A stretch of DNA of 64,000 nucleotides from an uncultured Flavobacteriales bacterium (lineage in GTDB: Bacteria > Bacteroidota > Bacteroidia > Flavobacteriales_D > Crocinitomicaceae). Below are positions 53,678 to 62,496 of the stretch, in pieces. The stretch covers positions 124,001 through 188,000 of the forward strand of contig CALEIK010000023.1 of the NCBI GenBank assembly GCA_937876195.1, read 5' to 3'. Within the stretch, counting starts at the first letter, position 1; every line of letters starts with the position of its first letter. The notes below the pieces were generated by a model. The model saw only the letters and a list, made by a program, of their open reading frames with translations, was not told where the DNA came from and did no database searches. Both the position numbers and the translations under genes were made by a program.

Positions 53678-54706
53678 ATGTCTACAGAAGATATAGCCGT
53701 TGTCATTCTAAATTGGAACGGAAAAAAGTACTTAGAAAAGTTCCTTCCTAGCGTCATAGAAAATTCAGGAAATGCGCAGATCGTTGTTGCAGACAATGAC
53801 TCTACCGATGATTCTGTTTCTTTTGTTCAGGCAAATTTTCCAAGTGTTCGAATCATTATAAACGATCAGAACGGCGGCTTCTCCAAAGGATACAACGACG
53901 CACTAAAACATGTTGAAGCAAAGTTCTATATGCTGCTCAACAGTGATATTGAAGTAACACCCAATTGGCTTGATCCACTGTTAACAGTAATGAAGAATGA
54001 ACGCGTTGCTGGCTGCCAACCGAAGGTTTTGGCTTACAACAATAAAACCTCATTTGAACATGCTGGTGCTTCTGGTGGATTTCTAGATAACAATTACTTC
54101 CCCTTTTGTCGTGGTAGAATTTTTATGTCCGTTGAAGAAGATCTTGGTCAGTACAATGGTACAACTGAAGTTTTTTGGGCAACTGGTGCCTGCTTGCTTA
54201 TTCGCTCGGAACTTTTTCACAAGGCAGGAGGATTTGACGAAGATTTTTTCGCACACATGGAAGAAATTGATTTGTGCTGGCGTTTGAAGAAGCAGAACTA
54301 CGGGTTCATGGTTTGTCCTAGCTCGACAGTTTACCATATAGGAGGTGGCACACTACCCTATTCTTCTCCGCAAAAAGTATATCTAAATTTCCGCAACAGT
54401 ATCGCGATGATTTTCAAGAATCATGAAGGTCCAATATTTTTTAAACTGATGTGGCGACTTACGCTTGAGGGCATTGCTGCTTGTCGTTTTTTGGTTGCAG
54501 GTGAATTCAAACAGTTTTATGCCGTTTTTAGAGCACACATGTGGTTCCACTGGAATACATTCAGGCTATTTAAAAAACGAAAAGCAGTGAAGAAGGCATC
54601 AACGACATTCAATTCTAAAGGACTTTACAAAGGAAATATCCTGTGGGATTATTTTTTCAAAGGTGTAAAAGCCTATTCTAAATTGAATCAACGTTTGTTC
54701 AAGTAG
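53678..54706 (+). CDS. Glycosyltransferase family 2 (rhamnosyltransferase-like)
   Basis: A 342-residue GT-A glycosyltransferase. The N-terminal domain starts IAVVILNWNGKKYLEKFLPS, has ADNDSTDDSV and the metal-binding DxD-type motif in LLNSDIEVTPNWL, and the acceptor region ATGACLLIRSELFHKAGGFDEDFFAHMEEIDLCWRLK. The C-terminal part (about 235-342) is basic and helical, with a hydrophobic stretch that may associate with the membrane. The role is probably envelope polysaccharide synthesis. Its 3' end overlaps convergent aroQ by 19 bases. Confidence 0.9.
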   Translation: MSTEDIAVVILNWNGKKYLEKFLPSVIENSGNAQIVVADNDSTDDSVSFVQANFPSVRIIINDQNGGFSKGYNDALKHVEAKFYMLLNSDIEVTPNWLDPLLTVMKNERVAGCQPKVLAYNNKTSFEHAGASGGFLDNNYFPFCRGRIFMSVEEDLGQYNGTTEVFWATGACLLIRSELFHKAGGFDEDFFAHMEEIDLCWRLKKQNYGFMVCPSSTVYHIGGGTLPYSSPQKVYLNFRNSIAMIFKNHEGPIFFKLMWRLTLEGIAACRFLVAGEFKQFYAVFRAHMWFHWNTFRLFKKRKAVKKASTTFNSKGLYKGNILWDYFFKGVKAYSKLNQRLFK

Positions 54707-55110
54707 TTTTCGAAGAAATCTACAGCTAACGCATAGGAATGAAGTCCAAATCCAAAAATACATCCTTCCGCAACAGGAGAAATTAATGAAGTGTGACGAA
54801 ACGATTCTCGTGCACTGATATTTGAAATATGCACCTCTACCACAGGGACTTTTATCGCTTTGATGCAATCATGCAATGCAACACTTGTATGCGTATAGCC
54901 ACCAGCATTAAGAATGATTCCATCGTGTGATGATAACTGTAGAACGTTAATCAATTCCCCTTCAATATTGGATTGAAAATACTCCAAATCGCACGTTTTC
55001 TGTGATTTTAACGTTTCAAAATAAGCATCGAAGGATTGTTTACCGTATATTTCTTCTTCGCGTTGACCAATTAAATTTAAATTTGGTCCATTAACAATTA
55101 ATAGTCTCAT
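54688..55110 (-). CDS. aroQ: Type II 3-dehydroquinate dehydratase
   Basis: A 140-residue enzyme of the shikimate pathway. The opening RLLIVNGPNLNLIGQREEEIYG is the family signature, with the catalytic Tyr in that segment; DGIILNAGGYTHTSVALHDCI carries the conserved Asn/Gly/His region, and VEVHISNISARESFRHTSL the catalytic His and Arg. The start codon ATG at 55110 is 2 bases from the divergent xerD start at 55113, so each promoter lies in the other gene's coding region. The length is normal. Confidence 0.95.
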   Translation of the reverse strand: MRLLIVNGPNLNLIGQREEEIYGKQSFDAYFETLKSQKTCDLEYFQSNIEGELINVLQLSSHDGIILNAGGYTHTSVALHDCIKAIKVPVVEVHISNISARESFRHTSLISPVAEGCIFGFGLHSYALAVDFFENYLNKR

Positions 55111-55112
55111 AC

Positions 55113-56015
55113 ATGTCCGATTGGAGTCGCTATATTAAGGATTTTGTTTCATTCTTGAAAATCGAAAAAGGATTGGCAGGAAATTCAATCGAAGCATACC
55201 TCAATGATGTGAAGAAACTCGAAGATTTTTCGACAGGATTATCGCTCGGTCCAAAAGATGTGCGCTATGAGCACCTCAAATTGTTTATCGGAGAATTGTA
55301 CGATTTAGGACTCAGCGCAAGAAGTCAGTCGCGCATTATCAGTGGAATTAAACAATTCTTTCTTTTCCTTTTGTTGGAGGAAGAAATAGAAATCGACCCA
55401 AGTAAATTACTAGAATCGCCTAAAATTGGTCGAAAATTACCAGAAGTACTCGACGTTACAGAGATTGATGCACTCATTGGAGCGATTGACTTGAGCAAAC
55501 CAGAGGGACATCGCAATAAGGCGATATTGGAAACGCTGTATAGCTGTGGACTGCGTGTATCGGAATTAACCAGTTTAAAATTTGAGGATCTCTTTTTTGA
55601 CGAGGGATTTATCCGTGTCACTGGTAAAGGAAATAAACAACGTCTAGTACCTGTCAGTCCCAGTGTGGAGAAGGAGATTGGGATCTATTGCACGCAGATT
55701 CGCAACCACATGCACATAAAAAAGGGACAGGAAAGCTATGTTTTTTTGAACAGAAGAGGATCACAACTCACGCGTGTGATGATTTTTACAATCATCAAAA
55801 ATTTAGCTATTGAAATTGGATTAAAAAAAACCATTTCTCCTCACACCTTTCGTCATTCTTTTGCAACGCATCTGTTAGAAGGAGGAGCGAATCTGCGTGC
55901 AATTCAAGAAATGTTGGGACATGAATCCATTCTGACCACTGAAATCTATACCCACTTGGATCAAGGAATGTTGAAAGAGGCAATTACCTCTTTTCACCCT
56001 AGGAATATGAAGTGA
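55113..56015 (+). CDS. xerD: Site-specific tyrosine recombinase XerC/XerD
   Basis: A 300-residue recombinase resolving chromosome dimers at dif together with its partner. The SAM-like N-terminal domain is about 1-90. The catalytic residues are present: Arg in CGLRVSELTSLKFED (near 147), Lys in VTGKGNKQRLVPV, His-x-x-Arg in HTFRHSFATHLLEGGANLRAIQEMLGH (near 246-249), His in LGHES and the nucleophile Tyr in TTEIYTHLDQ (near 282). XerD is preferred by the name usage, but XerC cannot be excluded. It is divergent from aroQ with 2 bases between ATGs. Confidence 0.93.
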   Translation: MSDWSRYIKDFVSFLKIEKGLAGNSIEAYLNDVKKLEDFSTGLSLGPKDVRYEHLKLFIGELYDLGLSARSQSRIISGIKQFFLFLLLEEEIEIDPSKLLESPKIGRKLPEVLDVTEIDALIGAIDLSKPEGHRNKAILETLYSCGLRVSELTSLKFEDLFFDEGFIRVTGKGNKQRLVPVSPSVEKEIGIYCTQIRNHMHIKKGQESYVFLNRRGSQLTRVMIFTIIKNLAIEIGLKKTISPHTFRHSFATHLLEGGANLRAIQEMLGHESILTTEIYTHLDQGMLKEAITSFHPRNMK

Positions 56016-56145
56016 CCAGTGACGCGTTGACATAGAAAGAACAAACATTATAATCGATTAATCCACCTTTGAGCAACGCCGCCATTTTATTAACATTCGG
56101 AAAATCATCTCATTTTTTAATTATATTCACGAAAAAATAGTTATT

Positions 56146-56721
56146 ATGGAATGGTTTACAAACTTAGACTGGTTTGATAAAATATTTTGGACTGTAGCCC
56201 TTATTGGATCTGGACTATTTATAATAATGATGCTGGTTACGTTTATTACTGGCGGAGCAGAAGTTGATATAGATGGTGATGTTGACATGGATGCCGATGG
56301 AGGTTTTAGCTTTTTCACCATAAAAAACCTAATCGCTTTCTTTACGATTTTCGGTTGGTCCGGTATTGCAGGAATAGACAATGATTTATCAAAAACATTG
56401 GTAATTGTAATCGCTACCATCTGTGGACTTATCATGATGTTTATTATGGCAGGATTGTTCTATTTAATTTCGAAACTTCATGATAGTGGAACTTTGGAAA
56501 TAAAGAATGCCGTTGGAAACATTGGAGAGGTTTATCTTACAATAGGTGGAGGTCGAACTTCTATAGGTAAGGTAACTGTGCGAATTCAAGGTGCTTTGCG
56601 CGAATTGGAAGCATTGACAAATGATGAAGCGGATTTAAAAACAGGTTCAGTGATAGAAGTGATAGATGTTACTGATAACGGAATCCTAATCGTGAGAAAA
56701 CTAACTAACAATAAACAATAA
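56146..56721 (+). CDS. NfeD-like membrane protein (flotillin partner)
   Basis: A 191-residue membrane protein with three hydrophobic segments (about 15-38, 60-77 and 82-107) and a C-terminal OB-fold domain (about 115-190; VGNIGEVYLTIGGGRTSIGKVTVRIQG). This is the short NfeD/YuaF pattern, without the protease domain. It precedes the flotillin gene by 3 bases, the conserved NfeD-flotillin operon. The acidic loop VDIDGDVDMDADGG (about 45-58) could bind Ca2+. Such proteins are thought to work in membrane microdomain organisation. Confidence 0.9.
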   Translation: MEWFTNLDWFDKIFWTVALIGSGLFIIMMLVTFITGGAEVDIDGDVDMDADGGFSFFTIKNLIAFFTIFGWSGIAGIDNDLSKTLVIVIATICGLIMMFIMAGLFYLISKLHDSGTLEIKNAVGNIGEVYLTIGGGRTSIGKVTVRIQGALRELEALTNDEADLKTGSVIEVIDVTDNGILIVRKLTNNKQ

Positions 56722-56724
56722 CTT

Positions 56725-58167
56725 ATGTATTCTTTTTTACTGCAATTTGACGGAGCTTCAGCAGACACTGAAGGTTTTGCATCTTTAGTCGCAATTGGCT
56801 TTGCGATACTATTTATTTTTATACTATTATTTTCCTTTATTAGACGCTACAAACGTTGTCCTTCGGATAAAATTCTCGTAGTTTATGGAAAAGTTGGTGG
56901 CGGCCAATCTGCAAAATGTCTGCATGGTGGTGCAGCTTTTATTTGGCCAGTAATTCAAGACTTTGAATTTTTGGACCTAACCCCGATTTCAATTGAGGTT
57001 AACCTAATCAATGCCCTATCCAAACAAAACATTCGTGTGAATGTACCTTCAAGATTTACAATTGGAATTTCAACGGAGCCAGGTGTTATGCAAAATGCTG
57101 CGGAAAGAATGCTCGGATTAGGTTTGAATGAAATTCAAGATCTTTCTAAAGAAATTATTTTTGGTCAATTGCGTTTAGTGGTAGCATCCATGGATATTGA
57201 GGAAATTAATTCGGATCGAGATAAATTCTTGACGAATATTTCAAACGGTGTTGAAGTGGAATTGAAAAAAGTTGGACTTCGCTTGATTAACGTTAACATT
57301 ACGGATATCAATGATGAATCCGGCTATATCGAAGCACTCGGTAAAGAAGCGGCTGCTCATGCGATTAATGATGCAAGGAGAACCGTCGCCGAGAAAAATC
57401 GAGACGGATCTATAGGTGAAGCTGAAGCAGTTCAAGATCAAAGAACTCGCGTTGCTGATGCAGAAGCTAGGGCTGTGGAAGGTGAAAATGAAGCAAAGAT
57501 TCAAGTGGCTAATTCGGACTCTTTAAGACGTCAACGTGAAGCAGAGGCAGAAAGGACTGCAATTGCGTCTGAGAAGGTACAGCGAGCAAAAGCCCTGGAA
57601 GAGGCGTATGCCGCTGAACAGTCTTCTGAAAAAGCCAGAGCAGAAAGGGAGAGAGCGTTCCAAAATGCAGAAATTGTTGTTCCTGCAGAAATTGAAAAGC
57701 AGCGAATTGAAATTTCAGCCGAAGCACAAGCTGAACAAACAAGAAGAAGAGCAAAAGGAGACGCAGATGCCATTTTATTAAAAGCACAAGCAGAAGCCCA
57801 AGGGTTATATGAAGTACTAACCAAACAGGCAGAAGGTTTAGACCGTATAGTAAAAGCTGCGGGTAATAACCCGAAAGACGCCTTTATTTTGTTACTCGCT
57901 GATAAGCTTCCCGAAATTGTTAAAACACAATCAGAGGCTATACAAAATATTAAATTTGATAAAATCACCGTTTGGGATGGTGGAAATAACGGTGGAGAAG
58001 GCGGAAAAGGTTCGACCGCAAACTTCCTATCAGGAATTTACAAATCCGTACCTCCCTTACAGGATATGTTTAACATGGCAGGAATGCAACTTCCTGAATA
58101 TCTAAAAGGAAAAGATGTAGAAGCCAAAGATCCTGAAGGTAAACCTGATGTTCCTTCTGAAGAATAA
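56725..58167 (+). CDS. floT: Flotillin-like SPFH-domain protein
   Basis: A 480-residue membrane scaffold. One N-terminal membrane helix (LVAIGFAILFIFILLFSFI, about 20-40) is followed by the SPFH/band 7 domain (about 45-210, starting RCPSDKILVVYGKVGG) and a long coiled coil rich in E/A/Q/R (about 215-390), as in flotillins FloT/FloA. The C-terminal segment (DNKP-like LADKLPEIVKTQSEAIQ and a Gly-rich region) is usual for flotillin-1-type proteins. It forms oligomers in the inner membrane and affects fluidity and protein localisation. It is in an operon with the NfeD-like gene; a terminator follows at 58185. Confidence 0.94.
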   Translation: MYSFLLQFDGASADTEGFASLVAIGFAILFIFILLFSFIRRYKRCPSDKILVVYGKVGGGQSAKCLHGGAAFIWPVIQDFEFLDLTPISIEVNLINALSKQNIRVNVPSRFTIGISTEPGVMQNAAERMLGLGLNEIQDLSKEIIFGQLRLVVASMDIEEINSDRDKFLTNISNGVEVELKKVGLRLINVNITDINDESGYIEALGKEAAAHAINDARRTVAEKNRDGSIGEAEAVQDQRTRVADAEARAVEGENEAKIQVANSDSLRRQREAEAERTAIASEKVQRAKALEEAYAAEQSSEKARAERERAFQNAEIVVPAEIEKQRIEISAEAQAEQTRRRAKGDADAILLKAQAEAQGLYEVLTKQAEGLDRIVKAAGNNPKDAFILLLADKLPEIVKTQSEAIQNIKFDKITVWDGGNNGGEGGKGSTANFLSGIYKSVPPLQDMFNMAGMQLPEYLKGKDVEAKDPEGKPDVPSEE

Positions 58168-58184
58168 AAGATTACACATGAATG

Positions 58185-58214
58185 AGCCGAGCTATTTTAG
58201 TTCGGCTTTTTTTT
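58185..58214 (+). terminator. Terminator of the nfeD-flotillin operon
   Basis: AGCCGA(G)C-TATTTT-AG-TTCGGCT forms a stem of about 8 bp (AGCCGAGCT... TTCGGCT) with a short loop, followed by nine T (58207-58214 and around). Confidence 0.8.
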
Positions 58215-58341
58215 GTGAAAGTATCATTCAACTCGATTCACTCTAAGAACACCAACAAACAAATATGATCTTAAGTTGAATCTGTAATGAAAGAGAGGAC
58301 AACGCTTGTATTGTTGGAAATATCAACATTGAGTAATTCAT

Positions 58342-58349
58342 TATCTTTG
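58342..58349 (+). promoter_or_regulatory. Candidate -7 box of the acetyltransferase gene
   Basis: TATCTTTG, a perfect -7 match, 33 bases before the ATG at 58383. The -33 element is not clear (TTG occurs 25 or more bases upstream). Confidence 0.35.
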
Positions 58350-58382
58350 GAATTAAATTTGAAAAAAACATAGGCTCATACC

Positions 58383-58982
58383 ATGGTATCAATTCGCACC
58401 ATCGATAAAAATGACACTCAAGAAGTCTTGGAAATATACGCGTACTACATTCTCAACACGCCGATTACATTTGATTATCATGTACCTTCCACAAGTGAAT
58501 TCATAGAGAAAATAACGACTATTACACGAGATTACCCTTGGTTGGTTTGTGTCGAAAATGAAAAGATTATCGGTTATGCGTATGGAAGTATGCACAGAGC
58601 CAAAACAGCTTATCAATGGTCACCTGAATCCACCATTTATTTAGCCAATGGCACATATCGAAAAGGACTCGGGCGGGTCTTGTATGAAACCTTGTTCTCA
58701 CTATTGAAACTTCAAGGGTACGTCAACGTCTACGCCGGAGTCACGGTGCCAAACATAAACAGCGAAGAATTTCACAAGGCACTCGGTTTTAAGGAAATTG
58801 GTCTATTTCACAAAGCAGGCTACAAATTGGGAGAATGGCACGATACAAAATGGTTTGAGCTTCACATTTCTGAACATGCGCACGATCCTGTTCCACCAAA
58901 AAAACTTCAAGAGGTTATCGATAGCGAAGCATTTAAAGTGATTCTTCAGAATGCGAACAATGTCCTGAGCACTTTACATTAG
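58383..58982 (+). CDS. GNAT acetyltransferase, phosphinothricin N-acetyltransferase-like
   Basis: A 199-residue GNAT enzyme with the Pat/Bar-type start IRTIDKNDTQEVLEIYAYYILNTPITFDY. Motif A is NGTYRKGLGRVLYETLFSL (near 100-118), and the C-terminal GFKEIGLFHKAGYKLGEWHDTKWFEL is diagnostic of the phosphinothricin/methionine-sulfone acetyltransferase group. Most chromosomal members acetylate methionine sulfoximine/sulfone-like compounds or unknown amines, so herbicide resistance should not be assumed. A tail of about 30 residues beyond the domain is unusual but without known motif. Confidence 0.88.
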   Translation: MVSIRTIDKNDTQEVLEIYAYYILNTPITFDYHVPSTSEFIEKITTITRDYPWLVCVENEKIIGYAYGSMHRAKTAYQWSPESTIYLANGTYRKGLGRVLYETLFSLLKLQGYVNVYAGVTVPNINSEEFHKALGFKEIGLFHKAGYKLGEWHDTKWFELHISEHAHDPVPPKKLQEVIDSEAFKVILQNANNVLSTLH

Positions 58983-59006
58983 ACAAATTTTCTACAATCG
59001 TTTGGA

Positions 59007-59444
59007 TTAATTGGCTTTGGATGTTCTTCGGGTAAAGCTATAACTTACAGTTGTACGAGTAGACTGTGGAGGACGAGGATAAGGCATTTCATGGTATTCT
59101 TCAAGTGGAATTATCTCTTCAATCGTTCTCATCAATATAAATGAACTATCTGTCATCTCAGCAACCACGAATTTCTCGTTATATGGCCAGCGAAAATGAG
59201 CGATATGTCCTTTTATGGATAGATAGCTTTTCTTTATTTCACTGTCACCAGCTACAATCCAAACATTGTTGGATGAATCAATGCGGATATTATAATTTCC
59301 AGATCTTTCATACCCTTCGGACGACCTAATTTCCTCCTTCAGTGTCCAATGTCCTTCAATATCGAGTACATTCAGGCTATCCTCTTGAGCTACCACTGGA
59401 TTAAATCCACTTAACAGTATACAAAACAAATAAATCAATTTCAT
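59007..59444 (-). CDS. Exported hypothetical protein, lipocalin-like pattern
   Basis: A 145-residue protein with a signal peptide (MKLIYLFCILLSGFNPVVAQ). The rest is beta-rich: NVLDIEGHWTLKEEIRSSEGYER begins like a small lipocalin-like (GxW) module, followed by NIRIDSSNNVWIVAGD and KGHIAHFRWPYNEKFVVAEMTDSSFILMRTI. The C-terminal PYPRPPQSTRTTVSYSFTRR is low-complexity. I do not recognise a family name. It lies 34 bases after the end of the DUF2207 gene on the same strand, so it may belong to the lemA-DUF2207 operon. Confidence 0.7.
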   Translation of the reverse strand: MKLIYLFCILLSGFNPVVAQEDSLNVLDIEGHWTLKEEIRSSEGYERSGNYNIRIDSSNNVWIVAGDSEIKKSYLSIKGHIAHFRWPYNEKFVVAEMTDSSFILMRTIEEIIPLEEYHEMPYPRPPQSTRTTVSYSFTRRTSKAN

Positions 59445-59477
59445 GTGGTTGGTGTTGACAAAATTGATGCCACAATA

Positions 59478-61178
59478 CTACCATCCGCCACCGCCGCCAC
59501 CGCCGCCGCCACCGCCAGAAAAGCCTCCTCCTCCACTTCCTGAACCTGAAGAACTTGGTGGTGTTGAAGCAGACGAAATAGTCGTGTTTAGGCTTTCGGT
59601 AAACGAGTTTAAGTGTACAAGCGACATCCCGTACATGTATGGCATGTGGTTGGTGTATCCTTCCTCAATCATCTCGACGTTGAATTGATTTTTCCATTGA
59701 TCGGCGACACCGAGTGCAATTGCGTATGGAAGATTTTGCTCATAATAGCTGAAATCCATTGTGGGTGGATTCAGTGCTTCAATGCGCAACTTATCAGCGT
59801 ATTGCATGTACATTTCAAATCCAGCAATTTCATCCATTTTTCTTCTTCCTTCAGCTGTTGGTTGCTCATACAGGCGTGAAAAAATGATGTTCTTAGCGAC
59901 CAACACAACAAATGTCAATATGATCACGGGAATTGCTCCACCGTACCACAAATAAGCCAAAATTCCCGCAGCCAATACGATACCTGGTAATATATACTGT
60001 CTCAATTTTAAATGTGTGTTGCGCAAAAAGTATATTTTGTTCTGCTGAGCATCAATGGAAGTCGTGAGATTCTCCAATGCGGTTTTCAATCGTGCATTGT
60101 ATTTGGTAGAAATCACCATGGTATCCTTATTTCCCATTAAATCCTTGAGAAATTTTGCTTCAATGGTATTTAGACCTTCCTTCTGTTCGCCTTCTTTCAG
60201 CGAAGTAATGATGTACGTTGGAATTTTAGCTGTTGGATTCTGCGTTTCTATCTTAATATATCCTTTTACCGCCAGTCCAATGAGCTGAGCGCCAAACATG
60301 GTCTTGTTCTTTCTTCCTCCTTTCTTCAGGTACACACATTCTGCAGGTGAAAATCCCTCTGGTGGATAAAATCGTGGGATAATAGTTCCTGGCCTTGGAT
60401 CGCGACCGTACTTAAACCACATAAACGTGTTGTAGATCAATCCAATAAAGAGTCCTAGAATACCAATCACCCATAAAATATTGGAACGGACCCAAAACCA
60501 AAATTGCTCTACGGCTGTTGGATAAATCAAATGATTTTTCTCCCATGCAACGGCAACCGTCATGTTTTCGCCTGCTGTTAGGGCTTGAGAACTTGTAAAG
60601 TAAACGTAGTTTCCTTCAACTTTCGTTGTAAAATCTTTCTCTGTTGACCCAAAAAGTCCTGTGTAGCCATCATAACGCACCAGTTTAGCGCCTTCAGGGA
60701 AAATCACGCGCGCTGATACTGTGTCGATGGTAAAGTCCCAACCATTGCCGTTGATGTTCCAATAAATTTCATCAAAATCTTCAAAAAAACCGAGGACATG
60801 GTCAACTTTATAGTGCAATTGGTAGGTGTAATATCCCGAATTTAAGTAGACATCTTTGTCTCCGACATATATGCGAATTCCGTTGCTCAACCATTCTGTA
60901 TGGTAGGGTTCTGATTCCCCATCACGACGGACGTCGAACAATTCAAATCCAACGTGTACATTTCCTCCTCGGTACTCATACGAAAGTGGTAAATCGCGGT
61001 AGATGCCTCGCTCAATCCTTTGTCCATCTGCATAGACTTTGATCGTTTCTATCACTTCCAACTCACAATTCTCCTGCACGAGTATATCACTGTGATAAGA
61101 AATAATATGTTCATAATCGACATATTGCGATATTGCACTAAAGCTGACAAACGTGAAAATCAGAAAAATATACTTCAT
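59478..61178 (-). CDS. DUF2207 membrane protein with Gly-rich C-terminus
   Basis: A 566-residue exported, membrane-anchored protein. A signal peptide (IFLIFTFVSFSAISQ) precedes a DUF2207 beta-sandwich domain (about 20-210; YADGQRIERGIYRDLP, FYWNINGNGWDF-like YWNINGNGWDFTID), a membrane helix (about 235-255), a cytoplasmic part, two more helices (about 395-440) and a C-terminal run of Gly (GGGGFSGGGGGGGGGGGW). It sits 6 bases downstream of lemA; LemA-DUF2207 pairs are widely conserved, with unproven function in the envelope. The poly-Gly tail is encoded by a CCG/CCA microsatellite. Confidence 0.9.
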   Translation of the reverse strand: MKYIFLIFTFVSFSAISQYVDYEHIISYHSDILVQENCELEVIETIKVYADGQRIERGIYRDLPLSYEYRGGNVHVGFELFDVRRDGESEPYHTEWLSNGIRIYVGDKDVYLNSGYYTYQLHYKVDHVLGFFEDFDEIYWNINGNGWDFTIDTVSARVIFPEGAKLVRYDGYTGLFGSTEKDFTTKVEGNYVYFTSSQALTAGENMTVAVAWEKNHLIYPTAVEQFWFWVRSNILWVIGILGLFIGLIYNTFMWFKYGRDPRPGTIIPRFYPPEGFSPAECVYLKKGGRKNKTMFGAQLIGLAVKGYIKIETQNPTAKIPTYIITSLKEGEQKEGLNTIEAKFLKDLMGNKDTMVISTKYNARLKTALENLTTSIDAQQNKIYFLRNTHLKLRQYILPGIVLAAGILAYLWYGGAIPVIILTFVVLVAKNIIFSRLYEQPTAEGRRKMDEIAGFEMYMQYADKLRIEALNPPTMDFSYYEQNLPYAIALGVADQWKNQFNVEMIEEGYTNHMPYMYGMSLVHLNSFTESLNTTISSASTPPSSSGSGSGGGGFSGGGGGGGGGGGW

Positions 61179-61184
61179 TATTGT

Positions 61185-61733
61185 TTAGGCTTTTAAATCA
61201 ACTTCAGGTGCGATTTTTTGATTTTCTTCAATCTCGTAGAAAGGTACTTTTTTGAATCCAAAAACTCCTGCAAACAATACTGCTGGAAACACTTCCATTT
61301 TTGTGTTTAGATCACGCGTTGCACCGTTGTAATAACGTCGCGCCATGGCTAATTCATCTTCCACGGAAGATAAACTGTCCATCAATTTTAAAAATTGCGT
61401 GTTGGATTTCAAATCGGGGTAATCTTCGACATGGATTCTAAAACCTCTCAATGCTGACGTAATCGACGAGTCATTCGCTGCCATTTCGTCCACGGTATTC
61501 CCTGATGCAGATCTCGAGGCTACAATTTTACTCAAGGTTTCTGCTTCATGCGAATTGTACCCTTTCACAGCTTCGATTAAATTGGGAATCAATTCGAAAC
61601 GCTTTTTTAATTGTACATCGATTCCACTATACGCTTCATTGACCACATTTTTGGCGTTGACAAGACGGTTGTAAATTGACCAGGCTAAAATGCCAACCAC
61701 AATTAAACAACCTAGAAGAATATATACTGCCAT
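61185..61733 (-). CDS. lemA: LemA family protein
   Basis: A 182-residue LemA protein: one N-terminal membrane helix (VYILLGCLIVVGILAWSIYN) and a helical bundle (LVNAKNVVNEAYSGIDVQLKKRFELIPNLIEAVKGY and ARRYYNGATRDLNTKMEVFPAVLFAGVFGFKKVPFYE). These two segments are the family signature. The function is not established. It is in an operon with the DUF2207 gene. A -7-like TATATTTA lies about 11 bases before the ATG. Confidence 0.95.
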   Translation of the reverse strand: MAVYILLGCLIVVGILAWSIYNRLVNAKNVVNEAYSGIDVQLKKRFELIPNLIEAVKGYNSHEAETLSKIVASRSASGNTVDEMAANDSSITSALRGFRIHVEDYPDLKSNTQFLKLMDSLSSVEDELAMARRYYNGATRDLNTKMEVFPAVLFAGVFGFKKVPFYEIEENQKIAPEVDLKA

Positions 61734-61777
61734 TGTTTTTTTTCTAAATATACAAACAATGCGATTTTACCACTACC

Positions 61778-62401
61778 CTATTCCTTTAATATTTTTGTTT
61801 TAAATATGTCTTTCAATAGTGGAGATTGAATTTCGATAAAATATAAGCCTGACGGTAAATCTCTAACATCAATGCTGGCATTTGTAAATGTTTGCTCTCG
61901 TCTGATCGCTTTTCCTCCAATGGTGAATAGATCATAGGTCCCGCTTTGAACTCCAGTAAGTTGGACATAGTCAACCACTGGATTGGGGTACACTTCAATG
62001 TTGAGCTCATTTTCATCAACGGATGCAGTGATAAGCATTTGAAATTCACAGTAGAGCGTATCATAAAATCCTCCCCAAAACTGGATAGTACCAGTAAAAG
62101 GCGGATTGATCGGCATCAATACATCCAACGTATGCACCTGCTGCCAAGTACCAAGTACAAAATAATTGACAGTCTCCATCGCAAGGGTGTCCCCCATATC
62201 ATTTAGCAGTATAAATCCTGGATAGTCATATCCAGTTTGGGTGGCAGTATTCTCAACTGTCAATAAAAGTGTATCATTCCCGATATGCTGAAAGTCGCAA
62301 CAGTCAATAATCAGTGAATCGCAATTGGTTTGTGACCACGCTGAATTGTAAACAAATCCTGTTAAACAGGCAAAGATTAAAAATTGTAAAAATGGACTCA
62401 T
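61778..62401 (-). CDS. T9SS C-terminal sorting domain protein
   Basis: A 207-residue secreted protein. A signal peptide (FLQFLIFACLTGFVYNSAWSQ) is followed by a short beta-rich domain with a Cys pair (CDSLIIDCCDFQHIG) and then the T9SS sorting domain (IEVYPNPVVDYVQLTGV to KTKILKE, about residues 130-207). It should be exported by the type IX system, perhaps attached to the surface. I cannot assign a function. Small cargo of this size with a single N-domain is common in this phylum. Confidence 0.85.
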   Translation of the reverse strand: MSPFLQFLIFACLTGFVYNSAWSQTNCDSLIIDCCDFQHIGNDTLLLTVENTATQTGYDYPGFILLNDMGDTLAMETVNYFVLGTWQQVHTLDVLMPINPPFTGTIQFWGGFYDTLYCEFQMLITASVDENELNIEVYPNPVVDYVQLTGVQSGTYDLFTIGGKAIRREQTFTNASIDVRDLPSGLYFIEIQSPLLKDIFKTKILKE

Positions 62402-62496
62402 AGGTGTTTATTTAAGTTCATATATTACCACTGACGTTCAACCTACGACAAAAGTAAAGTACACTACGGGCAAGAATCTCTCGTATTCTTGGAAGC

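Noticed and set aside
58383..58982. Herbicide (phosphinothricin) resistance gene
   Set aside because: The family likeness is clear, but chromosomal members usually act on other substrates, so a resistance function cannot be claimed.
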